A program made the position numbers and the translations under genes. A stretch of DNA of 32,376 bases from Tritrichomonas musculus (taxonomy: Eukaryota > Parabasalia > Tritrichomonadida > Tritrichomonadidae): contig JAPFFF010000192.1 of assembly GCA_039105265.1 (NCBI GenBank), forward strand, positions 1-32,376. Reading direction: 5' to 3'. Of the stretch, positions 11,325 to 22,875 are shown one piece after another; position 1 is the first letter of the stretch; each line of letters begins with the position of its first letter. Under the pieces are notes generated by a model. The model was not told where the DNA came from, searched no databases, and saw only the letters and a list, made by a program, of their open reading frames with translations.

Positions 11325-12373
11325 AACTGGTTTTCTTTTTTGCATACAACTCAATTTTCAATTTTTCACTGAAAATTATTAATAATTTTTTATTTCAAAA
11401 TCGAGTTAATTATATTCATTTTTCAATACTATTCAGAAAAATTGAGTTTTATGCAAAATTGACTCGCAGTTTATAAAAATAATTCATACTATAATTTATT
11501 AAAATATCTTTTTAAATTGCATGATTTTTATTGATTTTTACGCTTACTATGGCTAAGCGACATGTAGCCACAGTAAAAATTATATAAAAATATATAAAAA
11601 TTTATTTTATCCTTCATTTTTTATATTTTGTATGTATTTATATATTGAGAAAAACTTCTTAAAATTGAAAAGGTTGTCGTTTGAAAATTGAATATGTAGA
11701 TATTCGGAAATTCGAAATTATACAACATGATTTTCATAAATTAATTTCTAGAATTTAAAAAGAAAATTTATTTTTATGGTATTTTCTTTGAAATTCGAAA
11801 AATGTAGAAAAAAATGTAACGTTCTCTATAAAAAAAAAATTTGATTATTCAATGAGTTGAAATAATTTAAAATTTTCAATGAAAGCTCTCAATTTTTATT
11901 AAGTTTTCTTTGCAAAATAACTCAACCAATTACATAGATATAATATAGTTGACTAGAAATTATTAACATATATAAAATGCTCAAAATTGTAACAGGGTGA
12001 ATTTTCTGATTTAATGAAATAATCACAAAAGCATTTTTATGCAATTACCCCTAATTCATGCAATATTTTTTATGGAGCTTTAAAAAGAATTAGGTTCTTA
12101 TTTGATAGTGTACCTACATAATACAATTATTTATTCTAAATAAAACTCATTGTATAAGAAAATATGAATAGATAGACTCTAAAATAATAAAATTATAGTC
12201 AGCCCTTAAGACAATTAAATTATCTATTAAGATGAGAAGAATGATTAACAAGCCATAAAAAAGATTTAGTCAATAATTTTTAATGTGCTAATTAATATCC
12301 AATAGAGAATGTTTTTAAAGAATATTTTTATTTCCATTCTCATTATTCCTTTTCATTTTATACAGACAATTAT
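11325..12373. other. Arm spacer upstream of the Myb-like fragment
   Basis: AT-rich and without a gene. Near 11395-11480 it carries an imperfect inverted pair around AAATCGAGTTAA and AAAATTGAGTTTTATGC. Just before the Myb-like fragment are two matches to the trichomonad initiator TCAYW: TCATT at 12340-12344 and at 12353-12357, the latter about 19 bases before the ATG. This fits a once-functional promoter for that gene. Confidence 0.4.
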
Positions 12374-12694
12374 ATGGCAATTTGCGACATGATTGATCAA
12401 TATCAAAAACTAATTAAAGCAGACGAAAACAAACTAATTAGCAAGAATGATGTAGAATTAGAAAATATACAAAACGATTTCGATAAAAGCGATAGCTTAT
12501 TAAATTTAATAAGTTTGAGAAAATAGAGAAAAACAAGAGTTCATCGAATGAAAAAAGAAAAGGATTGCTTTTTCAAACATAAAAAATGGTTAAAAGATGA
12601 TGACCAGAAGCTCTTAGATTTAATTGGCCTTTATGGAAAAGACGACAGGAATTTTCTATCAAAGAAGATGTTATTGATAAGATTATTTTTATAA
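12374..12694 (+). pseudogene. Myb-like gene fragment, N-terminal part (left arm copy)
   Basis: An ATG at 12374 opens MAICDMIDQYQKLIK, a lysine/asparagine-rich leader of 50 codons ended by TAG at 12524. The same frame continues past the stop with RKTRVHRMKKEKDCFFKHKK and then a half Myb repeat: WLKDDDQKLLDLIGLYGKDD, followed by RNFLSKKM. The first Myb tryptophan is present, whereas the next expected one is Arg. The frame ends at TAA 12692-12694, before the recognition helix. It is therefore a broken R2-type Myb gene with at least an internal stop and a lost 3' part. A basic leader before an R2 Myb repeat is usual in trichomonad Mybs. It complements, but does not abut, the Myb at 1383-1874, which has the opposite half of R2; the overlapping residues differ, so they are paralogues rather than two halves of one gene. 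Confidence 0.7.
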
Positions 12695-12995
12695 CCAATT
12701 TTTCAATTCAAGAATTTCATTAAGAATTCCATTGAAGATATTCTAGCACCACCATCTCACAAATTAAGGATGTTTTTTGGGCCAAAATTCCTGGCCCTGG
12801 GCCAAGAAAAAAGTGTTTTTTGGCCCAGATACGACCCCCCTCCAAAAAAAAAAAAAAAAAAAAAAAAAAGATTTTTTTTATTCCTAAAAACATGAAAATA
12901 ATAATTTTTATATAAAAAAATAGTTATTAATTAAAATAATTAAGAATGTTTTTAAAAAGAAAACTTTTCCAATATTTAAATATTTTTAAAAATAT

Positions 12996-13040
<45 letters not shown>

Positions 13041-13270
13041 TACATCTGTTTTTATATAGTGAAATTGTCACAAGGTTTGTATTATTTACTTTGAATATTT
13101 TTTTTTTGTTGTTGTTGTTGATTATTTTGTTAATTAACAAAATAACTTAATTCATTTATTTATAATATTTATGTTCATAAAACAATACAAAGCAATGGAA
13201 TCGCTAAATAGAAAATTTTGGTCGTTATTAATAATAATAATAATTTCGCTGATTAACTTAAGACTTGTAG
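12695..13270. other. Arm spacer with GGCC-rich patch and long A/T tracts
   Basis: At 12773-12843 a GC-rich patch repeats TTTTTTGGGCCA, CTGGCCCTGGGCC and TTTTTTGGCCCAG in both orientations, so it is locally self-complementary. A 26-base A tract (12844-12869), a 43-base T tract (12997-13039) and a GTT microsatellite (about 13108-13119) follow. No gene is seen. Confidence 0.55.
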
Positions 13271-14000
13271 CCAGGTGTTCATTTTTTAATTCAGAATATC
13301 TCATTTTTTAAACCATAACTACTCATTTACTAAACCAGAATAACAAATATACTAATTTCGATCAAATCTTTTACTAATTCAGAATAATTCTCATACTAAT
13401 TCAAAATAACTTATTATTAAACCAGAATAACTTATTTATTAAGCCAGAATAGCTCATATATTAAGCAGAATTAACTCGTTTACTAATTTCAATCAAATCT
13501 TTTATTAAAACTAATTTACTCATGAGTTATTCTAATCTAGTAAACGAGCTATAATGATTTAGTAAATTAGTTCATTCTGACTTAGTAAGAGATTTATTTA
13601 GGTTTAGTAAAGGATTTGTTCGAAATTAGTATATTTGTAATCTTGATTTAGCAAATGGGTCATTCTGATACAGTAAATGAGTTATTCTCATTTAATATAT
13701 GAATCTATTTCAATTTAGTGTGATATTTATTCTGATTGGTAAAGGATTTGTTCGAAATTAGTATATTTGTTAAACAAAATATACTCAATATGCAATTGCG
13801 AGTGATGAGAACTAGCCAAAATGAACGATATTGTCTTCTGAGATAAATTATGAAATGTTTTAATTACTATTATTATATATTTTCAATTAAAAATAATCGT
13901 AATCTCATTCAATTTTTGGGCTATTTCTATTCTGTTTAGTAAATGAGTAGTTATGGTTTAAAAAATGAGATATTCTGAATTAAAAAATGAACACCTGGCT
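13271..14000. repeat. Foldback-like satellite at the turning point of the palindrome
   Basis: From about 13290 to 13515, degenerate units of about 22 bases of the type TTTACTAAACCAGAATAACT recur. From about 13524 onward the same unit appears inverted (GAGTTATTCTGATTTAGTAAA type). The switch is at TTTACTCATGAGTTATTC. A 33-base block ending ACTAATTTCGATC (13343-13375 region) has inverted partners at 13606-13638 and near 13738-13770. The outer edges, CCAGGTGTTC at 13271 and GAACACCTGG ending about 14000, are mirror copies and belong to the palindrome arms. Only 13336-13933 is unpaired with the arms. Roughly 160 bases at 13772-13930 are not repeat-like. The whole resembles a foldback transposable element made of internal subrepeats. 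Confidence 0.7.
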
Positions 14001-14228
14001 ACAAGTCTTAAGTTAATCAGCGAAATTATTATTATTATTAATAACGACCAAAATTTTCTATTTAGCGATTCCATTGCTTTGTATTGTTTTATGAACATAA
14101 ATATTATAAATAAATGAATTAAGTTATTTTGTTAATTAACAAAATAATCAACAACAACAAAAAAAAAAAAATATTCAAAGTAAATAATACAAACCTTGTG
14201 ACAATTTCACTATATAAAAACAGATGTA

Positions 14229-14271
<43 letters not shown>

Positions 14272-14573
14272 ATATTTTTAAAAATATTTAAATATTGGAA
14301 AAGTTTTCTTTTTAAAAACATTCTTAATTATTTTAATTAATAACTATTTTTTTATATAAAAATTATTATTTTCATGTTTTTAGGAATAAAAAAAATCTTT
14401 TTTTTTTTTTTTTTTTTTTTTTTTGGAGGGGGGTCGTATCTGGGCCAAAAAACACTTTTTTCTTGGCCCAGGGCCAGGAATTTTGGCCCAAAAAACATCC
14501 TTAATTTGTGAGATGGTGGTGCTAGAATATCTTCAATGGAATTCTTAATGAAATTCTTGAATTGAAAAATTGG

Positions 14574-14894
14574 TTATAAAAATAATCTTATCAATAACAT
14601 CTTCTTTGATAGAAAATTCCTGTCGTCTTTTCCATAAAGGCCAATTAAATCTAAGAGCTTCTGGTCATCATCTTTTAACCATTTTTTATGTTTGAAAAAG
14701 CAATCCTTTTCTTTTTTCATTCGATGAACTCTTGTTTTTCTCTATTTTCTCAAACTTATTAAATTTAATAAGCTATCGCTTTTATCGAAATCGTTTTGTA
14801 TATTTTCTAATTCTACATCATTCTTGCTAATTAGTTTGTTTTCGTCTGCTTTAATTAGTTTTTGATATTGATCAATCATGTCGCAAATTGCCAT
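14574..14894 (-). pseudogene. Myb-like gene fragment, N-terminal part (right arm copy)
   Basis: Exact mirror of the fragment in the left arm: ATG read from 14894 downward, the same internal stop, and the same half repeat WLKDDDQKLLDLIGLYGKDD. That the identical lesion is present in both copies shows the gene was already broken when the inverted duplication formed. Confidence 0.7.
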
Positions 14895-15943
14895 ATAATT
14901 GTCTGTATAAAATGAAAAGGAATAATGAGAATGGAAATAAAAATATTCTTTAAAAACATTCTCTATTGGATATTAATTAGCACATTAAAAATTATTGACT
15001 AAATCTTTTTTATGGCTTGTTAATCATTCTTCTCATCTTAATAGATAATTTAATTGTCTTAAGGGCTGACTATAATTTTATTATTTTAGAGTCTATCTAT
15101 TCATATTTTCTTATACAATGAGTTTTATTTAGAATAAATAATTGTATTATGTAGGTACACTATCAAATAAGAACCTAATTCTTTTTAAAGCTCCATAAAA
15201 AATATTGCATGAATTAGGGGTAATTGCATAAAAATGCTTTTGTGATTATTTCATTAAATCAGAAAATTCACCCTGTTACAATTTTGAGCATTTTATATAT
15301 GTTAATAATTTCTAGTCAACTATATTATATCTATGTAATTGGTTGAGTTATTTTGCAAAGAAAACTTAATAAAAATTGAGAGCTTTCATTGAAAATTTTA
15401 AATTATTTCAACTCATTGAATAATCAAATTTTTTTTTTATAGAGAACGTTACATTTTTTTCTACATTTTTCGAATTTCAAAGAAAATACCATAAAAATAA
15501 ATTTTCTTTTTAAATTCTAGAAATTAATTTATGAAAATCATGTTGTATAATTTCGAATTTCCGAATATCTACATATTCAATTTTCAAACGACAACCTTTT
15601 CAATTTTAAGAAGTTTTTCTCAATATATAAATACATACAAAATATAAAAAATGAAGGATAAAATAAATTTTTATATATTTTTATATAATTTTTACTGTGG
15701 CTACATGTCGCTTAGCCATAGTAAGCGTAAAAATCAATAAAAATCATGCAATTTAAAAAGATATTTTAATAAATTATAGTATGAATTATTTTTATAAACT
15801 GCGAGTCAATTTTGCATAAAACTCAATTTTTCTGAATAGTATTGAAAAATGAATATAATTAACTCGATTTTGAAATAAAAAATTATTAATAATTTTCAGT
15901 GAAAAATTGAAAATTGAGTTGTATGCAAAAAAGAAAACCAGTT

Positions 15944-16190
15944 AAGGTACAAATCTAGTACGTTTAGAAACCGCAATTTTTTTTGACACTTTATTAAAAC
16001 TAAAGGACATGTTATATAAAAAATATTTTTATCATAAAAATTTTATATATAAAAAAAAAAAAAAAAAAAAAATAAAGTTCAGAATTTCAAATCCGACACG
16101 CATTCAAAATAAAACTTTTTCAATAGAGCAAGGGGTCTCAAATATAAAACGTGCTTTCTCTCAATTTATAACGTACTAGATTTGTACCTT
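15944..16190. mobile_element. 247-bp MITE (right arm copy)
   Basis: Mirror image of the left-arm MITE, with AAACCAGTT on both sides (15935-15943 and 16191-16199). The paired target duplications survive intact in both arms, so this copy arose by duplication of the arm and not by a second transposition. Confidence 0.85.
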
Positions 16191-16250
16191 AAACCAGTTA
16201 TGATTATTTTTTGAAAAGTTTCCTACGTTCTATTTAACTAATATTATTTC

Positions 16251-16287
<37 letters not shown>

Positions 16288-16992
16288 GGCAAATAAAAAT
16301 TCAAAAATAAAAATTGACTTTTTATTCAATAATAGTCTTTCAATTTTTAATAGGCAAAAAAAAAAAAATTCAAATAGTATCTTTTTCCACACAAAATATA
16401 AATAATAACCATTGAAATTCATAAAATATTTGCAAAATTCACAGAATTAAATAATAATATATACATGTTTATATTTATTAATTGTCAAGATTTTCAACAA
16501 AAAAGTTGCTATATCTCAATATAAGAGAACATTATAATTTATACAATTATATAAAAGCACACCATTGCTCCCATTTAAAATCTACATATTATCGTTTATT
16601 TTATAAAGAAATGCAATTCATAGCCAATACTCCAATTTATTTTATTACAAAATGTTAAAGATATGGAACTAATTTGCATCCAAAAAAAGCTTACGATGAC
16701 CATATTTGGTATCAAGTAACCTATATAAAAATTCAATTGGCTATTTAATATCTGATAGGCTGTTTTTTTATAAAAAAATTTTATCATTAAATTCTATAGA
16801 ACACTGGGTTTTCCAAAAATTATGTTATTTATTCAATGAAAAACCTGAAATTCAAAAATCAAAAATATGAATAAATATTTTTATATTCCAAAAATTCAAT
16901 GTAATTTCAGAAGGTACATTGAAATTTCATTAAATTCAATCATTTTAGAAAAAGTCTTCTTACAAAAAGTAGAATTTTCGATAATATAGAAT

Positions 16993-18106
16993 TAATCGAA
17001 ATTCATATTTTGGAATAAATGTACATAATTATATATAAGGGTGTCTAAATTAAATATTTTAACCTTTTTCGAATATTATTTTCGATAACTGTTTTATTTT
17101 GAATTAAATAAATAATAATAATAAAAAAATTCTTTATTTTAGTATATTTTTGTGCATTAGCTGTTAGCCAAAGTAGTTATGCATTGGATTTTTTATATAT
17201 CCATTCAATGGTTTATTTTGGATTTACTCAGAAAAAAATCTATTCAATAGTTTACGGTATTTAAAAAAAATTCTTTCTATAGTTTACATTAAGAACTTTT
17301 TGAGAATAATAATCCATATATATTAGACCTCTTAGTTATCTTCTCTGATGCATAATTATCTCCTCTCAAACTTTCTTATTTTCTCTCATTTTTTTGAATT
17401 CTTTTACTTATTTTATCTCAAACTTCTTTATTTTCTCACATTTTTTCTCTCAAATTCCGAATAATTTTGAGAGAAAATATTGTGAGAAGATAACAAAGTT
17501 TGTGAGATGATAACAAAGTCTGTGAGAATACATAAGGAAGTTTGAAAAGAAATAAGAAAGTTTGAGAGGAGATAATTATTCATCAGAGAAGATAACTAAG
17601 AGGTCTATTAAAACTTTTGATTTATTATGAAAAAATGAAAAATCCAAGTTGCTTTTTTTCTCCATCCAGGATAACGGTTATCCTACGATAAAATCCAAAA
17701 TGGACACCATTATTATATATATCTATTATAATATAAGTTATATTTAAAATATATTTTTATTTAATAAGATATACTTAAATCAAAAATATTATTTGTTTTA
17801 TTTTTGAGTTTATTTAGCCATCAAAATAATAAACCATATTTTTACATCATTCAATTTTTCAAAATTAAAAATTTATAAAAATAGATTTTCTTTAAAAAAT
17901 AATAATTTTTCTTCAAAATAAATGATAGATTTTATTAGAATATTTTGTTTATATTATTAAATTTTCATTTATATTTTTCTTATTTAATAATATGAAAAAA
18001 TAATAATTCCAAAAAAAAAAAAAAAAAAAAAAAAGGTTAAAATATCCAATTTAGACATCTTTATATACAATTATGTACATTTATTCCAAAATATAAATTT
18101 CGATTA
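16993..18106. mobile_element. ~1.1-kb terminal-inverted-repeat element (right arm copy)
   Basis: Mirror of the element at 9160-10273, with the 26-base palindrome now at its right edge (18101-18126). The A tract at 18011-18034 is 24 bases against 23 in the left arm. Confidence 0.7.
17326..17605. mobile_element. 280-bp foldback MITE (right arm copy)
   Basis: Mirror of the MITE at 9661-9940, with TATTA on both flanks. It is nested in the 16993-18106 element in the same relative position as in the left arm. Confidence 0.75.
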
Positions 18107-20774
18107 TTTCTTATAAGAAATAATCGATATTTTCCTCTCAATTTTTTGAATATTTTTTAATCGTTTACATAATGATTCTATGTAAGCCTACGGTATGTTA
18201 TTTCACTATTCTTTTCGGAAAACAGCATCAATTGGTTAGAAACAAGCTGATATAGGGGACTGAAAGATTGGCAGCTATCCCACATTTGATATTCTTTGCC
18301 ATTTAATATTTATATAGTGAACGTTTTTTAAATTCAAATTAGCCATCAAAACATGCTTTATGCAACGATTCTGCTCCTTTATAACGAAAATTAAAAAGAA
18401 TTGAAGCTATTGTAACACATATATTTCAACATTAGTAATAAGTCACAGAATTTTTATTGCCCAGCTGTTTGATTTTGCATCATTCCCAAAAAAAGCTAAA
18501 AAGGCTTTGAAAAAACTATACTTTATTATAATAAATATTTCTTTTTTACATTATTTATATTTATGTCATTTTACTCCATTAAAATTTCTGAAATAAAATC
18601 TCGGAAAAAAAGGAAAAAATTGTGTGTGAAAACTTTTTCAAAGCGTTCGAGAGAAAATCTCGGAAAAAAGGCAAAAAAAAAATCTATCAAATAATATGAA
18701 AAATTTCATATATTAATTTTTCCATAAGATATGGAGAAAATAAAATATTTTAGTGCTTTTTATTTGCATTTAGTTTTGATCTTATGAGAATTTCATAATT
18801 GGCATTAATTTTGAAATCAAAGTTAACATTTATACATTTGCGATTTTATTTCTATTTTGGCCTATATTTGAGCTATTATAGGATCTCTTAAAATCATAAA
18901 TTGGGAGATTCATTGATTGATTCAGTCATATAATATTTACGCCTAAAACAATATTTTTATTCAAATACTAAAGAGAAAAAATTGTTTTTCATTAACTTTT
19001 GCTGATATTGGTCAAAAAACTGTGTTACTACAGATGATTGTATCAGATAGATAAAATTAGAAAAAAAGGTTTTCTACATCGGTATTATTATAAAATAATT
19101 CAAATGCATCGAATAAATAAACTAAATGATTTAGCCAATTATAATAAGTCGAAATAAATCAAAATTTTATAATAAAATATAAAATGCTATTTTACACCAT
19201 CAAAAGAATAATCAAAGGAATATAAAAGATTTAATAATTTATTAGCAATAATAAATAAATAAAACTATTTCTATTTTGTATTCATGCTTTTTTTATTTTA
19301 ATTGATTGAATTTTTTAAAGATAAAAATGTTTCTCGTTTAGTAACAGAAAAGAGTGTTATCAAATGAGCACTCAAAAATTTGAATACAGTACTCTTTGTC
19401 CAAAATTCATAGATTACAAGATAGCCGCTTTTTGAGCAACACTCAAAAAGTGTCTTTATCAAATTTATAAATAAAGTAAATTTTTTTTCGCCAACAGGTA
19501 TTCCAATTGGAATAACAATTGAATGAATATTTGAATGGATATATCAGAAAAACTGAGAAGACTTGCACCTTGAACGATTGTGATTAAAAGATCGAAATAA
19601 TTATTTAAATAAGATAATCAATTTTGATCTTTAGATAATATTGATAGGAAAACTTGATTCAGAAATTGCATGTGAATCAGGAAAGTTTAACGAAAGATTA
19701 TAAAATAAGGATTTATAGCTGGCATCTGGGAAATTAGTTTTTTATCTAAAAAAAATATATTTTCTTTTATGATTCAATCAATTTATCAATCATCCAAAAT
19801 TACAATAATATTAGTATAAATTATTTTTTTATATAATTATGAAATCAATATCTCCTTTTCGTATCATTATAAAAATATTTTAAAAAATGAATAAATTGAA
19901 AAATTTAATTGAAAATTTGAATTGACCAAAAATAATAATACAAAAATTCAATCTTCAAATAAACTCATAAAAGATAAAATATGAAAAATAAAGTAATTTA
20001 TAAAAAGGAATGAAATAATGAAGAGAAAATCGTGTCTATAATTTTGTGAGAAATATAAAATTTTTAAAACACTTTTATTTTTATATTGAAATTTTTTTTC
20101 TCATAATCAACGGAATATATCTGAGCAAACCATATATTTTAACCACAAATATAAAATATTATAAGCCAATTAGCCTTTTTTAATATTTTTCAATACTTTA
20201 CAAATGGAAAACCGTTCTATTTATTTTTAATAATATAATTGAATTGATATAATGGTTTTGGCCAAATTGGCTCTCAAATTACAAACTTTTTGAATCATAG
20301 AAACCATTTATTCACACAATTTTTTTGAATTCTAAGAAAATACTATAAAGCTTTATTATGTTAATGCATTAACATATAAAAAATATAAAATTACTATTCA
20401 ACAAGTATAATTTTTACTAAAGATTTAATGCAAATATGATTTCATATTTAGCTTTATTAGCGATTATTTTGACCTTTTTTAATCTACATTAATTGAAAAA
20501 AATTGAAAGGATATTTGGTGACCATATTTTTTTTTTTTTTAACCCACTCATTGCCACCATAAGTATATTAAATATATTGGAAATTTAATTAGAATGATGA
20601 ATATAAATCATGATTTTTTAAGGATGATCTTGGATATGGTTTGTGAAAGCACATACAAAAAATTGATAATTCATTCAATCCATTCAAATTATAAAATCAT
20701 AAAAGAAATAATCAGCAAATTGTTTTAATAGTGAAAGGCTCTAATTGAATGAAAAAGCAATGTTCTTGTTGTTT

Positions 20775-21367
20775 AAAGGAGAAAACAAAAATTTATAAAT
20801 AAAATGTTAAAAGACCTAAATAGCCCACTGGGATGCCCTTGGGAACCATTCAGCCCTATATATTGCGGCCCACCCCGACATGCTTATCACAAAGATACAA
20901 TGTCTGCCCTAAGGATAAATTTTTTACTAACACTATGTTGGTGTTAGCTCTCTTAAGTATTTAAGTATATTAGGCAATATTACAACATTACATATACTTA
21001 ACTATGCCTAATATATTTAACTATGTACTCTTAATTGTCAGGCTGAAAAGTGCATAAGGTGCTTCTTGGTTAATGAAAGAATATCTGTACATCAACTTCG
21101 CTTGAAAGACTGCCCATTACTATAGTAGTATACGTTAGACTGTGCTCTGTGCCTTCACTCAGCCTAACCGCCCTCGCCCCCAGCTCTCCTTCGGCTCGCT
21201 AGCTCGCGCAAACTGAAATGACCGAATATCATTTCAAAAACTCATGATATCAAAAAGTTAATGATATCACAAGTTAATTAAAAGTTAATCTTAAAATTAA
21301 CTTACTTCATATTGAAAATATAAAATAAAAATAAAAAAAAAGTAAAAAGTAAATGTAAAATAAAAAA
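20775..21367. other. GC-richer stretch of unknown origin between palindrome and hAT element
   Basis: About 20820-21215 stands out by base composition, with patches such as GCGGCCCACCCCGACATGC and CGGCTCGCTAGCTCGCGC in a window otherwise near pure A/T. Two hairpins are visible: CTAACAC/GTGTTAG (20927-20947, 7-base loop) and AAGTATATTAGGCA/TGCCTAATATATTT (20963-21018, one mismatch). No long open frame, no tRNA cloverleaf and no rRNA motif was recognised. It could be a structured non-coding RNA gene, a fragment of another repeat, or foreign DNA. The hAT target duplication (ATAAAAAA) is at its right end (21360-21367). Confidence 0.4.
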
Positions 21368-21540
21368 CAGGGATGCGATTCGGGAATCTTGGGAATACCA
21401 GAGATAATAAACGGTCTCTTCCCGATTCTTTTCCCGAAAAAAATTTCGGGAAAAAAACGTTTCCCGAAATTTTTTTTTATATGACATTTCTACCTTTCGG
21501 GAATTTTTCGTTTTTTTCCCCGATTTTTCCCGAAACAGAA
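21368..21540. repeat. hAT left end: TIR and subterminal CCCGAA motifs
   Basis: After the 19-base TIR, TTCGGGAA and TTCCCGAA motifs recur in both orientations (for example near 21380, 21417, 21433, 21445, 21463 and 21496). Clustered short subterminal repeats are the usual transposase binding sites of hAT elements. The two short open frames here are artefacts of this low-complexity sequence. Confidence 0.75.
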
Positions 21541-21900
21541 ATTAAATTTTTTTATCTCAATTTTAAATTTTTTTTTACCTTTGTTCTTTTTTCATTGTTA
21601 GAAAGAATGAAACAGTAGTAAAAACTCTTTTTCATTTTAATACATTTATAGGGGGTTTTCGAAAAAAAATGCTTTTTGCTAAAAAAAAAAATAAAGTTTT
21701 TCTGAAAAAACTACTTTTTTCGGAAAACATTTTGAATGACATTTGATCGTACAACAAAATAAATTCACAAAAATGTATCAGAAAAATCAACTTTTTTTGA
21801 AAAAAACTTCTAATTTAAGTAATATATGATCGTAATAAAAATATTATTTTTAAGATAGACAATATATATATATAAGAATATTTTGATATTTATTTATAAT

Positions 21901-22875
21901 CTAATTATCAAATTGATAAATTAATAAATTAATATTTTGCGATTCGCTCTTACATTTACAATAATCTATTAAATCATAAAAATAATTGAAATTTGGAAAA
22001 GACTGTATTAAATTTAAGATTGTTATGATTGTTGTAACATTTTCCCCCTCTGCACAAATGTATAAAACTTCTTTCAAAAATTTGTTGTTTTGTAAAAAAA
22101 AGTCTTTTATTATTTTGTGGTTTTCGTGGTTATTGGATGCTAACATAACAAGAATAATTCGAGTAAATAAATATTTATCAATTGTCTTTAGCTGGTCAAA
22201 TATTTTAAGCATTTCGTTTAAATAATTTGAAGGTAATACATATTTATAAATGAAAATTAATTTAATTAATAAAAACCAAATACTTGTTCTTGTTTTTTCT
22301 GTTTCAATTGAAAAATCTACCAGATGAAATAAAGATGAAATTGAATAAATAGGGCCACTTTTTTCATAATATAATGAAATTAATTCGCTTGCATCCATCG
22401 AATAATCATCATTTTGAATTGATTCATATAAAATTGAAAAAATATGATTGTCAACTGGAATTATCGAATTTTCGTATTTGAATAATTTCAACAAACTTTT
22501 AAATAACAAATATGTATCAGTTGCACAAATGGTTTTTAAATCATTCATAATTTTATCATTTATTTTCAAAAGGTCTTCTTTTTGTTCCATTTCATATAAA
22601 ACAAAATATCTTAATCTTTCACTTGGTGTTCCTAAAGAATTATACAAAGAAATATCAAAAAATTCAGTAAATGCCGTATTTTTAGAACTCCCCTCTTCCT
22701 TTATTACATTTTCTTCATATCGTTCTTGTAAAATCATCATTGGCCTAAATTGTGTTTTTTCGCAATTTTTAAAAATCCACATTGTATTTATAATATAAAT
22801 TAAATTTGATTTTCTTATAGTTTTATTTGAAATATTGATTGAAATACTATTATTGGCAAAATCCATAGAAAACAT
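21901..22875 (-). CDS. Unrecognised 324-residue helical protein carried inside the hAT element
   Basis: An uninterrupted frame from ATG at 22873-22875 to TAG at 21901-21903. I do not recognise the family. The sequence is rich in leucine, isoleucine and charged residues and looks mostly alpha-helical, with repeated helix-pair texture (LLFKSLLKLFKYENS, HIFSILYESIQNDDY, LFTRIILVMLASNNH), suggesting an armadillo/HEAT-like fold. That is inference. There is no signal peptide, zinc finger or catalytic motif. About 27 codons at the start are encoded by the first copy of the 83-bp tandem array; a second in-frame Met at residue 4 is a possible start. It lies head to head with the transposase, 340 bases away, inside the hAT ends, so it moves with the element. 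It has stayed open while the transposase decayed. It may be a captured host gene or a second element protein. Confidence 0.65.
   Translation of the reverse strand: MFSMDFANNSISINISNKTIRKSNLIYIINTMWIFKNCEKTQFRPMMILQERYEENVIKEEGSSKNTAFTEFFDISLYNSLGTPSERLRYFVLYEMEQKEDLLKINDKIMNDLKTICATDTYLLFKSLLKLFKYENSIIPVDNHIFSILYESIQNDDYSMDASELISLYYEKSGPIYSISSLFHLVDFSIETEKTRTSIWFLLIKLIFIYKYVLPSNYLNEMLKIFDQLKTIDKYLFTRIILVMLASNNHENHKIIKDFFLQNNKFLKEVLYICAEGENVTTIITILNLIQSFPNFNYFYDLIDYCKCKSESQNINLLIYQFDN

Larger units (their letters stand above)
6490..20774. repeat. Giant palindrome: two ~6.85-kb inverted arms around a 598-base loop
   Basis: The left arm is 6490-13335 and the right arm is 13934-20774. Each left position x pairs with about 27264 to 27269 minus x. 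The small drift comes from different lengths of A/T runs, for example 43 T at 12997-13039 against 41 A at 14230-14270, and 30 A at 10984-11013 against 29 T at 16255-16283. Checks at many points along the arms showed base-for-base mirror identity apart from homopolymer lengths and one substitution beside a T tract near 13108. Outside the arms the flanks (ATTGATTGG left, AAAGGAGAA right) share no target duplication. It is therefore not a classical transposon but an inverted duplication of a locus. It could also be a long-read or assembly artefact. Confidence 0.93.
13934..20774. repeat. Right arm of the giant palindrome
   Basis: This is the reverse complement of 6490-13335 and carries the mirror copies of every element in that arm. 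It reads from the loop outward and ends at GTTGTTT (20774). No feature unique to this arm was found; homopolymer lengths are the main difference. Its boundary falls exactly where GC-richer, unrelated sequence begins. Confidence 0.9.

Noticed and set aside
10479-16787. Two identical 63-codon ORFs (10479-10670 plus, 16596-16787 minus)
   Set aside because: The identity only reflects the duplicated arms. Composition is AT-driven, with no motif or conserved texture.
6490-20774. The palindrome as one giant transposon with 6.8-kb inverted ends
   Set aside because: The outer borders show no target duplication and no typical terminal motif, and the arms carry ordinary nested insertions rather than transposition genes.
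20820-21215. tRNA, 5S rRNA or other known RNA in the GC-rich island
   Set aside because: No 7-bp acceptor pairing, no B-box-like word and no rRNA motif was found.
21302-21618. Overlapping short frames at the hAT left end
   Set aside because: They are made of the repeated CCCGAA/TTCGGG subterminal motifs and run on both strands.
21986-22798. Plus-strand frames opposite the 324-residue ORF
   Set aside because: They are antisense shadows; the minus-strand frame is far longer and more protein-like.
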